Source: Saccharina japonica (lineage: Eukaryota > Sar > Phaeophyceae > Laminariales > Laminariaceae). Taken from it: 64,000 bases of DNA. The notes beneath the pieces are model-generated. The model was not told the DNA's origin. It searched no databases and saw nothing but the letters and a program-made list of their open reading frames with translations. Position 1 is the stretch's first letter; each line of letters starts with the position of its first letter. The position numbers and the translations under genes were made by a program. The stretch is taken from positions 1 to 64,000 of the forward strand of contig MEHQ01000919.1 in the NCBI GenBank assembly GCA_008828725.1. The letters run 5' to 3'. Below, piece after piece: positions 1 through 10,833 of the stretch.

Positions 1-712
1 AAAACCAAGTTAAAAAACAGAACAAAGAACGGAAAAAACGGTTTTCGCTCATTTCGTCCTGTGATCACAGCGATCCGGTTTGTTTTTCATTCTGACCTTC
101 CTACGGGTGTGGTGTCGTTTTCTCTTTTTTTTTTACGCCCCTGTTAATAGTGATGATTCCTCGCGAGTACCACGAGGAGGACTGCACCACAATTGTCAAG
201 AAAAAATGTGCCCCCGCTATATACTATGGGGCACCTGCGTACTCTATAACAATCTGTGTGTCTCAATAATTTTCACCAGCTGGATGCACGGATTTTTTTT
301 CAGTACTCGCTTGCTTGACTGAGCAATGAATAATAATGAGGCGCGCGAGCCTTTTTTTCTTAGTTTTCCAAGGAAAATAAGCCTCATTATAGGGGATTGC
401 GCACTGCTTAGAAACCCATATGTAGCGTGGTGCTTTCATAGTTCTTCTGTTTGTTTGTTTGCGACAGTCAACATCGACGTTTGTACACCGCATTCAACGT
501 ACACGGCACCAACGCCAGTCCCGCCGGACTCCGTGCACGCACACATTTTGACGAAGTCTTCTCGTGCTGGTATCGCTGCAACTCGTTCTGCGTTGGTCGA
601 GCTAGGTGCGGCCACGTGTGTGTTTTACAGGTACATGCATTTTTTTAATTTGGAGAAGTAAAATATCATGACCGTTTTTTTTAAAATGTTTAAAAATACG
701 TCACAGCGATAA
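1..712. other. No gene recognised
   Basis: I see no supportable gene here. The short open frames have no recognisable domain and overlap one another on both strands. The right end, from about 617, resembles the inter-copy segment of the R1 repeat that follows: a GTGTGTTTT stretch, then a run of T, then TAAAATATC. Repeat-derived DNA probably starts there. Confidence 0.5.
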
Positions 713-1015
713 GTTTTTTTTTTTTTTTGGAGTTCTACCTTCGGCGAAACCCCCAAGTCTATACGAAGTAGGCAGAATGTGTTTGAACACAGCAACAGTT
801 GAGCCGTGTACCTAAAATATGATGTAGGTGGTATCGTAAGGCCCACCCTCCTACTGATGAGGGGAACGAGAAGCTCTGCTGTATATGTCGTACAGCAGTA
901 GTTGTGGTGGCACCTGCTACGATAATAGGTGCGGCAACGTGTGTTTTCAAAGCAAGGTTGTTGGCCATGTTTTTTTACAGGCACATATCGGACCGTAAAA
1001 TATCGCAAGGTTTTT
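713..1015 (-). repeat. R1 dispersed repeat, partial copy
   Basis: A 16-base T run (713-728) is followed by GGAGTTCTAC and about 280 bp that closely resemble the start of the full copy at 1022. Shared blocks are the ACAGCAACnnTTGnGCCGTG segment, the 'GATGAGGGGA' segment and the TCGTACAGCAGTAGTTGTGGTGGCACC-like segment. The poly-T just outside the conserved end would be a poly(A) tail on the minus strand, as in SINE/LINE-type retroposons. The copy lacks the second half of the element. Confidence 0.7.
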
Positions 1016-1021
1016 CTTTTT

Positions 1022-1631
1022 GGAGTTCTACCGAACGCAACCAAACTATACCAGTAGAAGCTGACCAGTAGACAGAATGTGCCTGACCACAGCAACGTTT
1101 GGGCCGTGGCTCCAAGACATGATGTAGGTGGTATTGTAAAAGCCCCACCTTCCTACTGACGAGGGGACGGAGAAGCTCTGTTTGTAGACGTCGTACAGCA
1201 GCAGTAGTAGTTGTGGTGGCACCTGCTACGTGTATCGGTTGTTGGACTGCTCTAGAATTTTTGTCTTTTAAGTATGTCGAATATCACTATGATCGTGTTG
1301 GGGAACCAGGAGACACGTGTACACAACAGTTTGAGTACGAGTACAGAGGGTTCAAGTATGTCCTACTGCTGCTGCTGTTGCTGTCGTTCCGTAGCTGCTG
1401 TTGCTACGGCCGCCACAGCAGCTGCTGCTGCTGCTGCATGCTGCATGCCGAGTGTATTCTGTTGTTTTTTGTCTTTTTTTCAAAAAAGAACCAAACGGCA
1501 CGTACACGTAGATGTTCGTTCGTGTTTTGGTTCAGCACTCAGCACAGCAGTATCCCCCAAGCGTGATGCATCGCAGATTTGACTACTGCAGGTACCGAGG
1601 TCGCGCCTCACTACCACCAAATACTAGTAAC
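1022..1631 (-). repeat. R1 dispersed repeat, full-length copy
   Basis: About 610 bp, recognisably homologous from end to end with 55244-55864. Shared landmarks in order are GGAGTTCTAC, CAGCAACGTTTGGGCCGTG, the TGTTGGGGAACCAGGAGACAC region, a CTG/CTGC-rich centre, a CCAAACGGCACGTA segment, TTTGACTACTGCAG and a terminal TAGTAAC. T-rich sequence precedes the conserved start, so the element probably lies on the minus strand with a degraded poly(A) tail. No coding capacity is evident. The CTG tract (about 1363-1445) falls inside it. Confidence 0.75.
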
Positions 1632-1689
1632 AGCAGTGCGATATGCTTTCGCGACTGCTAGCGGCTAGCGGCGATACATACAGCAGTAG

Positions 1690-2385
1690 AGCAGTTCTGC
1701 ACGGCGAGAATCAATCGTGACAAGACAAGACACGGGCACACACTCGTCCTGCACAGCAGCAGGAGCTCATATCGAATCGATCCTTGTGCGATTTGCTTCC
1801 TGCGTCGTGATAACAGGCTGTCAACAGCGGGTTAGCACAGCACCAGCAGCTCACAGCGAATCGATTATTGTGCCTTGCTTGCTGCGTCGTGATAGCAGGC
1901 TGTCAACAAAACAGCGGGCACAACAACAGGGCACCTGTACGCATGTGTACGTGGACAACGGGCACATCAGGTGTTCGTGACAAGACAAGACACGGGCATG
2001 CACTCGTCCTGCACAGCAGCAGCAGCAGCTCACAGCGGATTGGTTATTGCGACTTGCTTGCTGCGTCGTGATAACAGGCTGTCAGCAGAGGGCACAACAG
2101 CAGCGGGCACAACAACAGGGCACCTGTACGCATATGTATGTGGGGTGCTGCTGCTGCACATGTGTATGTGGACAACGGGCACATCAGGTGTTCGTGACAA
2201 GACAAGACACGGGCACACACCCGTCCTGCACAGCAGCAGCAGCAGCAGCAGCTCACAGCGAATCGATTATCGCGACTTGCTTGCTGCGTCGTGATAACAG
2301 GCTGTCAGCAGCGGGCACAACAACAGGGCACCTGTACGCATATGTATGTGGGGTGCTGCTGCTGCAAGCAGTTCGTGAAAAGGGT
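1690..2385. repeat. Tandem repeat, three units of ~220-260 bp
   Basis: The block GTGACAAGACAAGACACGGG recurs at about 1717, 1976 and 2195. Each copy is followed by CTCGTCCTGCACAGCAGCAG, CTCACAGCGnATnGnTTATT, a TTGCTTGCTGCGTCGTGATA segment and an ACAACAGGGCACCTGTACGC segment. Units differ mainly in CAG copy number and in a TGCTGCTGC insertion. Overlapping open frames on both strands here are products of the repeat and are not called as genes. Confidence 0.85.
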
Positions 2386-3559
2386 TGAGGTGTCGGATAT
2401 TTCCTGCGGTGGACAGCATGTGCTCGTGAAAGGTTCAGATCTTGCACGTCGTTGGAGAACCAAATGATCCTCATAAATTGTCTGATTTTCAGTACACAAC
2501 TGGGCGACGAAGGTTTGAATAGAGCAGTTGTAAGGCAGCTCGGGAAGGTTTGGATTTTGAAGACCGTCAGTAAAGAAGATACGCAAAAATGTACTGGTGT
2601 AAGTGCACAGCTGGCTGCAACGGGCTGGTCAGGGGGGGGACAGGCTTCAGAGCCGGATTAAGTTACTTGAATAAAGTTGGGAAAACGGGGGGATGATAGG
2701 AAAAAGTTTCATTCACCTGACATAACCAAGTTCCTTAAGTCACTGCGAATAATATCGCTGGTAATACAAGGCTCCCCTTCGGTGAGTGGGGTGTTCCCCG
2801 CGGGGTGACGCAAGCTGGCATGACACAGTGGAAAACCGACCAATCTCGTCGTGCAGCGGTAACCGTACAAAACGGTTGTTGCTAACGTGCGCATTCAAGT
2901 TTAAAAGCAAACTGGGGTTATGCCATATGAAAAAGAAACACGTTATTTTTCTCACAAATCGCGACTTCAACTTTTCTTGAGTTTGTCAAACCTTGTCATT
3001 TTCACGCATTGTGGCAAGTGTCAGGATTGGCGAAATTGTCATGGTTTGTCACGTTTCGTGGCATTTCTCGTTCGTTAGGTATGGCCATCCTTTTCGTGTA
3101 CGCGTAGCAAACGGCAGCAATATTTAATCGCAACATGTACGTCAGGCAGTATACAGCAGTAGTAGTGCTGTAGCAGCGAGCAGTGTACCAAGAATCAGCA
3201 GCACAGGCAGCACTGCAATTAATACTAATATTAATAGTACCTACAGCAAGCACCAGCACCAACAATTGCTACTACGACATAGTAGTTTATGTTCAGCAAT
3301 AAAAGCAGCACAATTGCTTAATGTAGCGTACAGCAAAGCAGTATAGATGGCAGGTGAAGTATTACAACTTTACTATTCGTACGACTGATGTTATTGGCAG
3401 CATGTATGGTGTCTATGTATCTGGAACGTGCATACGCGTACGTACGTGCTTACGTACAGCACTATACGTACGTTCCTCACCGCCCAAGGAAAAGATAACC
3501 GATGTACTTCTGGTATGTTCGTACAGTACTTCATGTATAGACCTAAGTAAGTTTTTGAG
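2386..3559. other. No gene recognised
   Basis: Nothing supportable. A short frame near 2380-2455 has a weak RCC1-like look (see rejected items). The rest is unique-looking sequence with scattered CAG/TAC motifs and no long open frame. Confidence 0.5.
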
Positions 3560-3786
3560 TGGAGTGGTCCGTGAAATCTTTGCCGGTTACTTGCCCGGAG
3601 GTTTGACATTTTTTTTTTATGTTGGAACTTTCTGAAGTTTGCCGCTTTCGACGCTATCCCGCTTTCGAAGTAATCTTGTTTGCTTTTTGCTGACAGCAGC
3701 ACGACTACTCTGCTGTTTAGCCTGCCTGCCTACACCCGATTTCCTATTTTCTGGACAATTGGAGTCTTTATTTACAATAAATACTA
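3560..3786 (+). repeat. ~310-bp tandem repeat, left remnant before transposon
   Basis: This segment contains ATCTTTGCCGGTTACTTGCC (3577), TTCTGAAGTTTGCCGC, GACAGCAGCACGACTACTCT and TATTTTCTGGACAATTGGAG (3748). These match the units at 6087-7330 in the same order. It stops at 3786, exactly where the TIR transposon begins, inside the segment that reads GGAGCCTTTATTnAACAT..CTATGTATAG in intact units. Confidence 0.85.
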
Positions 3787-3810
3787 CAGTACGCGACAGA
3801 TGTTAAGAAT
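3787..3810 (+). repeat. Left terminal inverted repeat
   Basis: 24 bp beginning CAGTACGCGACAGATG. It pairs with 6041-6064 on the other strand with one mismatch at position 17. TA precedes it at 3785-3786. Confidence 0.85.
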
Positions 3811-4372
3811 TTGATAATTAAGAATTTCAGGCTGAGATTTTGCGAAATTTAAGAATTTACAGCTAAGCATTTGTGCTGAACTCGAGGAGGAAATAATAAT
3901 TATAACTTGGGGAATTGCAACGTGTCGGCAGATAAGAATTTCCCACATTGCACTTACGGCCAGAATAATAAGAAACTGCCCAGACACCCCCCAAGGCGAG
4001 ATCAGGCTCCCAACCAAGCTGCCTTCTCTCTGAAAATCGACCTCACAAGTGACCTGATTTTTTCATTTTTTTCAAGATTTTTATTTGCAATTTTGCAAAT
4101 GTTTTGAAAATATTTGCCCAAAAAAAGATCCCGTCCCCTCTTCATACATACATGCAAATACCAAATAATGCAACCCCATTTTATTATCTATCCCCCCAGC
4201 GACGCGGACAGAATCAGCTCGGCGTGCTTGCTGCTTGTACATGCTGTCGCTTGTACCGCAGAGGACTGTACAGTACTGCAGACCCCTCAGAGAACTGTAG
4301 AGGATATTATAACGGAACCTCGACCTGCACTGCATTGTGGCGGACGATTCGCGGTGGTGAGGGTTTGCGGCG

Positions 4373-5608
4373 ATGAATATGTCCCACGACGCTTTGGAGG
4401 ACCTCAATGCGCTCGCCGTGTTGAAGGCTGAGGGAGGGATCCTTGAGCGACACTTCTTGCTACTCAAGGGGCATGTCATCAACGACCACCGCCGTGTTGA
4501 TGTCTCTAGCTTGGAGGGACTTCGCATGGCTTTGCGCGTGAAGCGTATAGGTGCTTTGACGGAAGAAGAGCACGCCAGAGACATCGATAGCAAGGTCGCC
4601 CAGATACTCCGACAGAGCGACTGCGTGCAAGTTGCTGCCCCTTCAACGGCTTCTAGGCCACCTCTTCAAATTGGAGGACAGCGAGGATGAAGACGAGGAC
4701 AGCTCGGAAGGTGAAGGTAAACGGCTTTTTGCTTCAAGTATTTTTGCTTCAACTGTATTCTCGTGTGCTTTACAGAGCTTGCGAGTGGTTTGCTGTACGT
4801 ATGAATTGGTATTTAATGTACTTCGCGGGGACTTGAAAATGTGTGTCCTGACTTGTCATATGGTTCTCCTTTTCGGGAAAACCCCCGATATTTGCCTATT
4901 CGAACCGTGATATGTTGTTTCCCCGAATGCCGAAAATTAATACCGGTAAATTAATAACCAACCTCCCTTATCCCCATTAACCCCTCGATCGACACAATGA
5001 CTACCAGGTATCCAACATTGAATGGACTATTATTTACGGAGTGTATAACACAAAATTCCACCCCGTGTGTGGTTTCCCTTCGCCGCTACATTACCACCTT
5101 ATGCTGTTCAGGTGTCTTTGACAATGGGAAAGACCCGAAGACCCTGCTGGACGACGAAGACGACATATCACCGGAGGATGAGGCGATCGGGATGGTGATT
5201 CCAGACGGGTTTCGTCTCCAGGAGTCGAGACCAGCTGCTCTAGATAATTCGTTACTGAAACGTGGAGTGTTAGTGAGACTGGGCATGGGGTGGTTTGGTG
5301 GCCTGATCACTCGCAAGAGTCAGGAGCGGACGAAAAATGTGTACGACTACCGCGTGCATCTTGAAGCCGACCAAAGCGTGCGTAGCATGAAGCTACCATT
5401 AGCTGCATACAGCACGGAAAACAGCGCGGCGGTGGGTGCGTGGGTTTTGCTAGAGCTGAACGACGCAGAGCAGACGGGGGGTACAGTCGGACAGGTCGGG
5501 CAGACCAGTCAGCCTAAAGGTTCAGAAGCAGGCAGGGAAATACCGTCAGTCAGTAGCAGGGGGAGAGCGTTAAGGCCCAACGTGCGTAACGTAGACCGTG
5601 TGGGTTGA
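4373..5608 (+). CDS. Transposon-borne two-exon protein of unknown function
   Basis: Exon 1 starts at ATG 4373 and reads a charged, helical region (for example residues LEDLNALAVLKAEGG, then ALTEEEHARDIDSKVAQILR). Near 4620-4635 the frame must shift by one to continue into LGHLFKLEDSEDEDEDSSEG, so this copy probably has an indel. A donor at 4717 and acceptor at 5111 join GEG to VFDNGKDPKTLLDDEDD in phase. Exon 2 then encodes an acidic linker, IPDGFRLQESRP, and a hydrophobic, basic block (RGVLVRLGMGWFGGLITRK ... YDYRVHLEADQ ... WVLLEL) that looks like a small beta-barrel (SH3/Tudor/chromo-like) module. It ends with TGA at about 5606-5608. The gene lies wholly inside the TIR transposon, so it is probably a transposase C-terminal part or passenger protein. 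No DDE motif was found. Function is not known. Confidence 0.6.
4717..5111 (+). other. Putative spliceosomal intron (GT...AG, 395 bp)
   Basis: GTAAAC follows ...GAAG at 4716. The 3' end is TTATGCTGTTCAG at 5111. Joining the flanks preserves frame (GEG|VFDNG), and the acidic residues run on directly. The intron itself carries stop codons in the exon 1 frame downstream. Confidence 0.6.
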
Positions 5609-6040
5609 GTTTATGTTTTGGCTACAGCAGTACGAAGTACTACCATACAGTAAGGGAGTCGTTGAAGGTGGGCAACATGAGCTTCGATTCCTGCTGCCCT
5701 GAAGAGCTGCGTTTATACACGAATACTAAATATTTGATGCAAACAACTGCAGTAGTACAGTAGTACTGCTGTGGTGTTGTGGATTATGAGTGATGGGTGC
5801 CATGTAGTAAAACATGCATGTAAATGATACGTGGTATATCTTAATAACAACCCCTCAAGAAAAAATGGTCGTAGGCACGCCTTTGCAGAAAAAAACATAT
5901 TTGGAACGCCATTTCAAAATAAGCATACGCATTTTAAGAATTTGGCGTTTTGCACTCTTTCGCCAGATAAGAATGTGGATTTAAGCATTTGTGCTGAAAT
6001 CAGCAACAAAATAAGACGCGAGCCTCAGCCAAAATAGGAG

Positions 6041-6064
6041 ATTCTTATCATCTGTCGCGTACTG
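6041..6064 (-). repeat. Right terminal inverted repeat
   Basis: Inverse of 3787-3810 with a single mismatch (ATAAGAAT against TTAAGAAT). TA follows at 6065-6066. Confidence 0.85.
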
Positions 6065-7330
6065 TATGTATAGTATACCCGGTCCACAACATCTTTGCCG
6101 GTTACTTGCCCGGAGGTTTGATATTTTGACGTTATATGTTCGAACTTTCTGAAGTTTGCCGCCTTCGAAAATGCACCCAATTTATTATTTTCTGGACAAT
6201 CGGAGCCTTTATTCAACATGCTATGTATAGTATACCCGGTCCACAACAGCAGCAGCAGCAGAAGTACAGCAGGAGCATCTTTAATATATAATTCTGCTTC
6301 GAACAGAACAGCAGTACGCAAGCAATTATAAGCAACACCCGGTACTCTCTGCAGGTCTCTGGTACACAAACACAGCAGTCAGTGTGCAACAGAGGCACTG
6401 AGCTTGGGCCGAAAACGCAGGCAGATAATCACAACAAGACGACGAGAACACCGGGGGAAGGGGAAATGTCCTCCTCTGCTCTGCTGTCCTGCCTGCACCA
6501 AATTTCCTATTTTCTGGACAATCGGAGCCTTTTTTTTAACAGTCTATATATAGTATACCCGGTCCACAACAGCAGCAGCAGAAGAAGTACAGCAGGAGCA
6601 TCCTTGAAAAAATAATTCCGCTTCGAACAGCACAGCAGTACGTAAAATCTTTGCTGGCCACCTGCCTGGAGGTTTGTTATTTTGTTTTTATATGTTCGAA
6701 CTTTCTGAAGTTTGCCGCTTTCGAAGCTGTCCCGCTTTCAAAATAATTTTGTTTTGTTTTTGCTGACAGCAGCACGACTACTCTGCTGTTCTGCCTGCTT
6801 ACACCCAATTCCCTATTTTCTGGACAATTGGAGCCGTTATTTAACAGACTATGTAAAGTATACCCGGTCCACAACAGCAGCAGCAGCAGCAGAAGAAGTA
6901 CAGCAGGAGCACCCATAATATATAATTCCGCTTCGAACAGCACAGCAGTACGTAAGATCTTTGCCGGGTACTCGCCCGGGGGTTTGTTGATTTTTTTTAT
7001 ATGTTCGAACTTTCTGAAGTTTGCCGCTTTCGAAATTGTCTCGTTTTCGAAGTAATTTTGTTTTATTTTTGCTGACAGCAGCACGACTACTCTGCTGTTC
7101 TGCCTGACTGCCTACACCCAACATATTATTTTCTGGACAATTGGAGCCTTTACTTAACATACTATGTATAGTATACCCGGTCCACAAGAACAGCAGCATC
7201 ACAAGTACAGCAGGAGCATCCTTAATGTATAATTCCGCTTCTAACAGCACAGCAGTACGCAAGCAATTATAGGCAATACCCGGTACTCTCTGCAGGTCTC
7301 TGGTACACATACACAGCAGTCAGTGTCCGT
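6065..7330 (+). repeat. ~310-bp tandem repeat array
   Basis: About four units. The marker TATACCCGGTCCACAA occurs near 6073, 6232, 6554, 6860 and 7171, and TATTTTCTGGACAAT near 6189, 6507, 6818 and 7129. Each unit carries CAGCAG of variable length, an AATTCCGCTTCGAACAGCAC segment, and sometimes the pair TCTTTGCCGG...TTCTGAAGTTTGCCGC. The 159-bp first interval is a short unit. Minus-strand frames that read LLSAKxKQNYFE are repeat shadows. Confidence 0.85.
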
Positions 7331-8100
7331 ATTGTGTATCCTTATAGCATCGCCTCGGCTTACCCCAGCCTCGATCTAAATCCCCCATCCTTTGATATCC
7401 CGGGGCAGCGAGAAAAGCTCGTAGTTGATTGTGATGTTCACAGCTGGCAACGGGCAGGCACCAGTAGCGAGTACAGATGACTGGAACAAGCGCTATACAT
7501 GGTCAGGTGGCAAATACATAATAATAAGGCAGAGAAGCAGCAATCATTACATTTTTTTACTGACTGTGTGTCTTTCAAGCGTGCTGCCTCCTCCTCAGCG
7601 CGAAGTACCATTAACAAACGGTCACGTTGCGGTGATGGTTCGTCTCGCTGCCGAGCTATTTTCCTCACATCTACTACTGCTGTGTTGTGTAGCAGCGGCT
7701 TGTCCATACAAAACGCAGGCGGCGAGAGGTTTACTGTACTCTGCTGCGTTGTAGTGCTGCTGATGTGCTGGACGAGTCGCTGCAGCGCTCTATCAACACA
7801 CATGGACGCGACTAAACCAGCAACATTATTTGGGAAACAACAGCGTACCTCGATCTCGGCCTTTCGGTATCCAGATACGAGCACACAACAAAGCATCGAA
7901 AAATTGTTTGAAAGCCATTCATGGGTAAAGTGTGTATGAATAGATTGTTTGAGATAGAAGTAAATAAAAACAGATACTTTCGTTCCGCTGAAAAAAGTGA
8001 ATCCCCTTCCCTTCACGATTTCGGTGTGTTTGCCATAGAAGTGAACCCAATCCTGCAGGCGACGTCTCCGAAAATACCAAGGAAAAAGGGGTGAGGCAAA
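7331..8100. other. No gene recognised
   Basis: The longest frame (about 230 codons, minus strand, 7438-8127) overlaps an unrelated 146-codon plus frame. Neither shows a recognisable domain or clear composition bias, so I do not call a gene. Confidence 0.4.
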
Positions 8101-9030
8101 ATGCGGCAAACCGAATAACGAAAACAAAAATTAGCGTACGAGAGGAATGGCAGCTCAGCAACGGTGACGGCGGCCGGGATAACTGCAGTGCCGCCGCTGC
8201 TATCCCCCTACCGCGAGCAGCAGCACAGTTGGCTGCAGCTACGTGGCGGCAGCTAACGGCAGCGTCTGCTCCAACAACATAAACAGACAGCATCGGCAGC
8301 CCCAGCAGCAGCAGCCGCCGCCACCGCGGCAGCAGCAGCAGCAGAAGAGCAGCAGAAGCAACAGATTCCGTTTTTGCTTTTTTCGATTGTGCGACCGACT
8401 ATTCTTCTCGTCGTGTGCTGTTCTTGCTGCTGCTCTCGACCTACGCGCGACACCGCGCCGGCACGCTCCGCTTCAAGCCCGCCCGGCGCCCGACATATAG
8501 ACCGTGGCTGCGCGCCGCCGCTGCTACTACTGCTGCTACTGCTGCTACCGCTGTGTGGTGGAATTGAAGCGATACACGACGATCTGTCATCCTGTCGCGC
8601 TCTATGTACAAGGGAGGCGGTAGGAGTACGTGTACAAACGAGTACTCGTACTCGTACGAGTAGTTATTTCTGGACGACGCATCCTCCACGACACCAAGCC
8701 GGCGAAAGCGTACCGTAGCGGGCCGCCGGCAGTCTGCCGGCGCCCCGCTAGCAAAATCCAACACCGCTCGTCCGTGTCAGACACTAGCTACACCTCTCAA
8801 GCCTCTGTGCTCCCATCGGTTGTTGTGTTGTGTTGGGGCGTTCTGCGTCGATAGAATGCTCGGTGTGTGTAGGCCAATAAAACTGGGAGCCAAAAGCTGC
8901 CGTAACTTTTGATAAAATCCTTACTTCGCTTGAAATTACCTCAAATTCTCCCTTCGGGAGAATTTTAAGAGAAGCAAAAAAAAAAAAAACTCTAATAGCC
9001 GTCATGCACAATCCAACGGATAATCCCTTC
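8101..9030. repeat. CAG/CTG-rich low-complexity DNA
   Basis: GC-rich, with CAG runs around 8300-8360, CTG runs around 8518-8550 and a short alternation of GTACGAGTAC/TACTCGTAC near 8625-8665. All overlapping frames read poly-Q, poly-A, poly-S or poly-C and are not credible as proteins. There is a short A run at 8976-8988. Confidence 0.65.
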
Positions 9031-9035
9031 ATTGT

Positions 9036-9105
9036 ACCAGGTATTCATAAATCCGTAACAGAGGTGATACCTGGTATACCACAGGTATGATACCTGGTAC
9101 ATATG
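9036..9105. repeat. Cluster of TACCTGGTA / ACCAGGTAT palindromes
   Basis: TACCAGGTAT, ATACCTGGTATACC, CACAGGTATGATACCTGGTAC and related copies lie within 70 bp. The same 9-10-base near-palindrome recurs elsewhere (about 10238, 10645, 10712, 11134, 24430-24462, 40585, 40805, 41210, 47287, 48405, 57548). Confidence 0.6.
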
Positions 9106-9680
9106 TGACAAGAACAGCCGCACAGCAGCAGCACAGCAGAATCGGCACAACAGCAGCACAGTAGAGTAGCAGCCGGCGGCGGCGCGGCGGCGGTGGTTGT
9201 GGCAGCGGATGAAGCGCCTGCACAGCCAAATTGTCTTCACAGTTGTCGTAGTCGCAGCAGCACCAAAAGCAGAGAGGCGAGGCCAAAAAAGCAAAAAAAA
9301 AAATGGTAACCTGCTACTCGTATACGTACACGGGTACACATACATGTTTTGGCCTCCCTTGTATAGCTGCTCCTGCGGCTGCTGCACCGCAGCCGCACGC
9401 ACCGCCACCAGCAGCAGTGGTGGAAGTGGCGTCGCGGCAGCGGCGGCGGCCAGCTCCCGTTTGGAGAGTCGGGTTGACGATTTGTGTCTGCGGAGCTTGT
9501 TGTACAATGTGTGCTCTGTGGGCCATTATACTCGTACAGCAGCAGCAGCAGCAGCAGCGTGATTTTTTACAGCAGCAGCAGCAGCAACAGCGTTGTCGTG
9601 CAATGTGCTTCGTGGGTCCTTATACTCGTACGGCAGCAGCAGCGTGATTGTTTACAGCAGCAGCAGCAGCAGCAGCTGTG
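9106..9680. repeat. CAG-rich repeats with GTACAGCAG blocks
   Basis: Includes (CAG)n at 9538-9557, 9570-9590 and 9655-9676, and TATACTCGTACAGCAGCAG / CTTATACTCGTACGGCAGCAG near-duplicates (about 9526 and 9618). No coding region is supported. Confidence 0.65.
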
Positions 9681-10833
9681 CAAACGGCGCAGACGTATTC
9701 CTTTGCTCGTGCCCTTCACTGTGGCGATTTCCGAAAAAAAAAAATACATCGGCTTTGGCTCGCCGTGCACAATAAGCAGAGATGTGCACACAAACACAGC
9801 AGTACAGGAAAACCAGCCATGATTATAATCAAGATTCAGAAAATATATAATCAAGTCGAATAATCAAGGTTTGGTGATGATTGTTCATACTGATCATGTA
9901 CTAATCAAGCGTGGAACGAACAATCAACACCTTTTACTTCGGAAATTATCGTCGAGTGAATACGGCATTTTGGACGGGGAGCGGGATTCCTCGCCGAGCT
10001 TACCGAGCAGACCCACGAGACTTCCCAGGGAGCGGGGGGTGACATGCGCGAAGGCACTGCCGCGAGAGCGCGGTCGCGGCTTGCTTGAGGCCGGATGTTC
10101 GCCCGGCGGCGAAAAGCGGACGAAAAGCGGCGACAGATAATCACGGTAAAAAAATCACGGTAAAAAAAACGCGGTCAAGAAGAGATGAAGGTATTTCAGA
10201 GCCGAAACAGAAACTAAACCCTAAAGGTTTTTTAAATACCTGGTATATAAAACAGAACGTAGGCCATAGGCCATATTACATTAACAGGACTATGATGGGG
10301 CAGGGGCAGATGCCTCGTAAGTAACTATTGATGCGCATGCAGGATGTACAGCAGCAGCTATTTTGTTCAGCATTCTGAGCCTGAACTTCGTAACAGAATC
10401 AACTGGAATTAAGACAGAAGATAGATAGCCTGAACTTCGTAAAAGAATGAAGGCAGAAAGGAGATATATTTATTATACTCGTAGGGTGAGATATATGCCT
10501 TTCTTTGAATCAGCCGAGGGACAACTCACTCGATCTCTGTATGTACTAAGATGAAGAGCAGGCTTCATTGTTCGAAAATAGTGTCCGCTTCGCTGTTTTA
10601 TTTACCATGTGTAAAACAAAACGTGGTCCTTCCTGTCGCGCGTACCAGGTGCCTGGTACGACGGTAAACTTCTTTACAAAAATGAAAAACGGGAAAACAC
10701 GAATGTATATACCTGGTATCACATAACTCGTGTACAGCAAGCTGTGCATCACACTGCCTCTGTTTGTTATATGTTTGTCCACTATACGTGCCTAGACTGT
10801 TGCAGCTGTTGCTGCTGCAGATGGGTTGTATAC
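9681..10833. other. No gene recognised
   Basis: Unique-looking DNA with short frames only. The direct duplication CCTGAACTTCGTAA (about 10380 and 10430) and several TACCTGGTAT motifs are the only patterns seen. Confidence 0.5.

Larger units (their letters stand above)
3787..6064 (+). mobile_element. TIR transposon with CAGTA ends, inserted at TA
   Basis: The element starts CAGTACGCGACAGATG and ends with its exact inverse. The terminal inverted repeat is 24 bp with one mismatch, and TA lies on both sides. Subterminal TAAGAATTT-type motifs recur on the left (about 3803-3935) and right (about 5933-5975, and inverted near 6041), and TAAGCATTTGTGCTGAA occurs at both ends. CAGT termini with a TA target are typical of Tc1/mariner-pogo elements; that assignment is inferred from the ends only. 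The interior carries one two-exon gene but no visible DDE catalytic core, so the copy may be non-autonomous. Flanking sequence is the ~310-bp repeat, and its intact units provide the empty site. Confidence 0.8.

Noticed and set aside
2380..2460. RCC1-like repeat (VEVSDISCGGQHVLVKG)
   Set aside because: One short motif in a frame that closes at once. Neighbouring frames do not continue the repeat. It may be a relic, but support is too thin for a feature.
5610..5700. tRNA-like segment (GAGCTTCGATTCC resembling a B box)
   Set aside because: No A box at the right distance and no cloverleaf can be drawn.
7438..8127. 229-codon minus-strand frame as a gene
   Set aside because: It overlaps a plus-strand 146-codon frame, shows no domain or splice evidence, and ends in repeat-flanking DNA.
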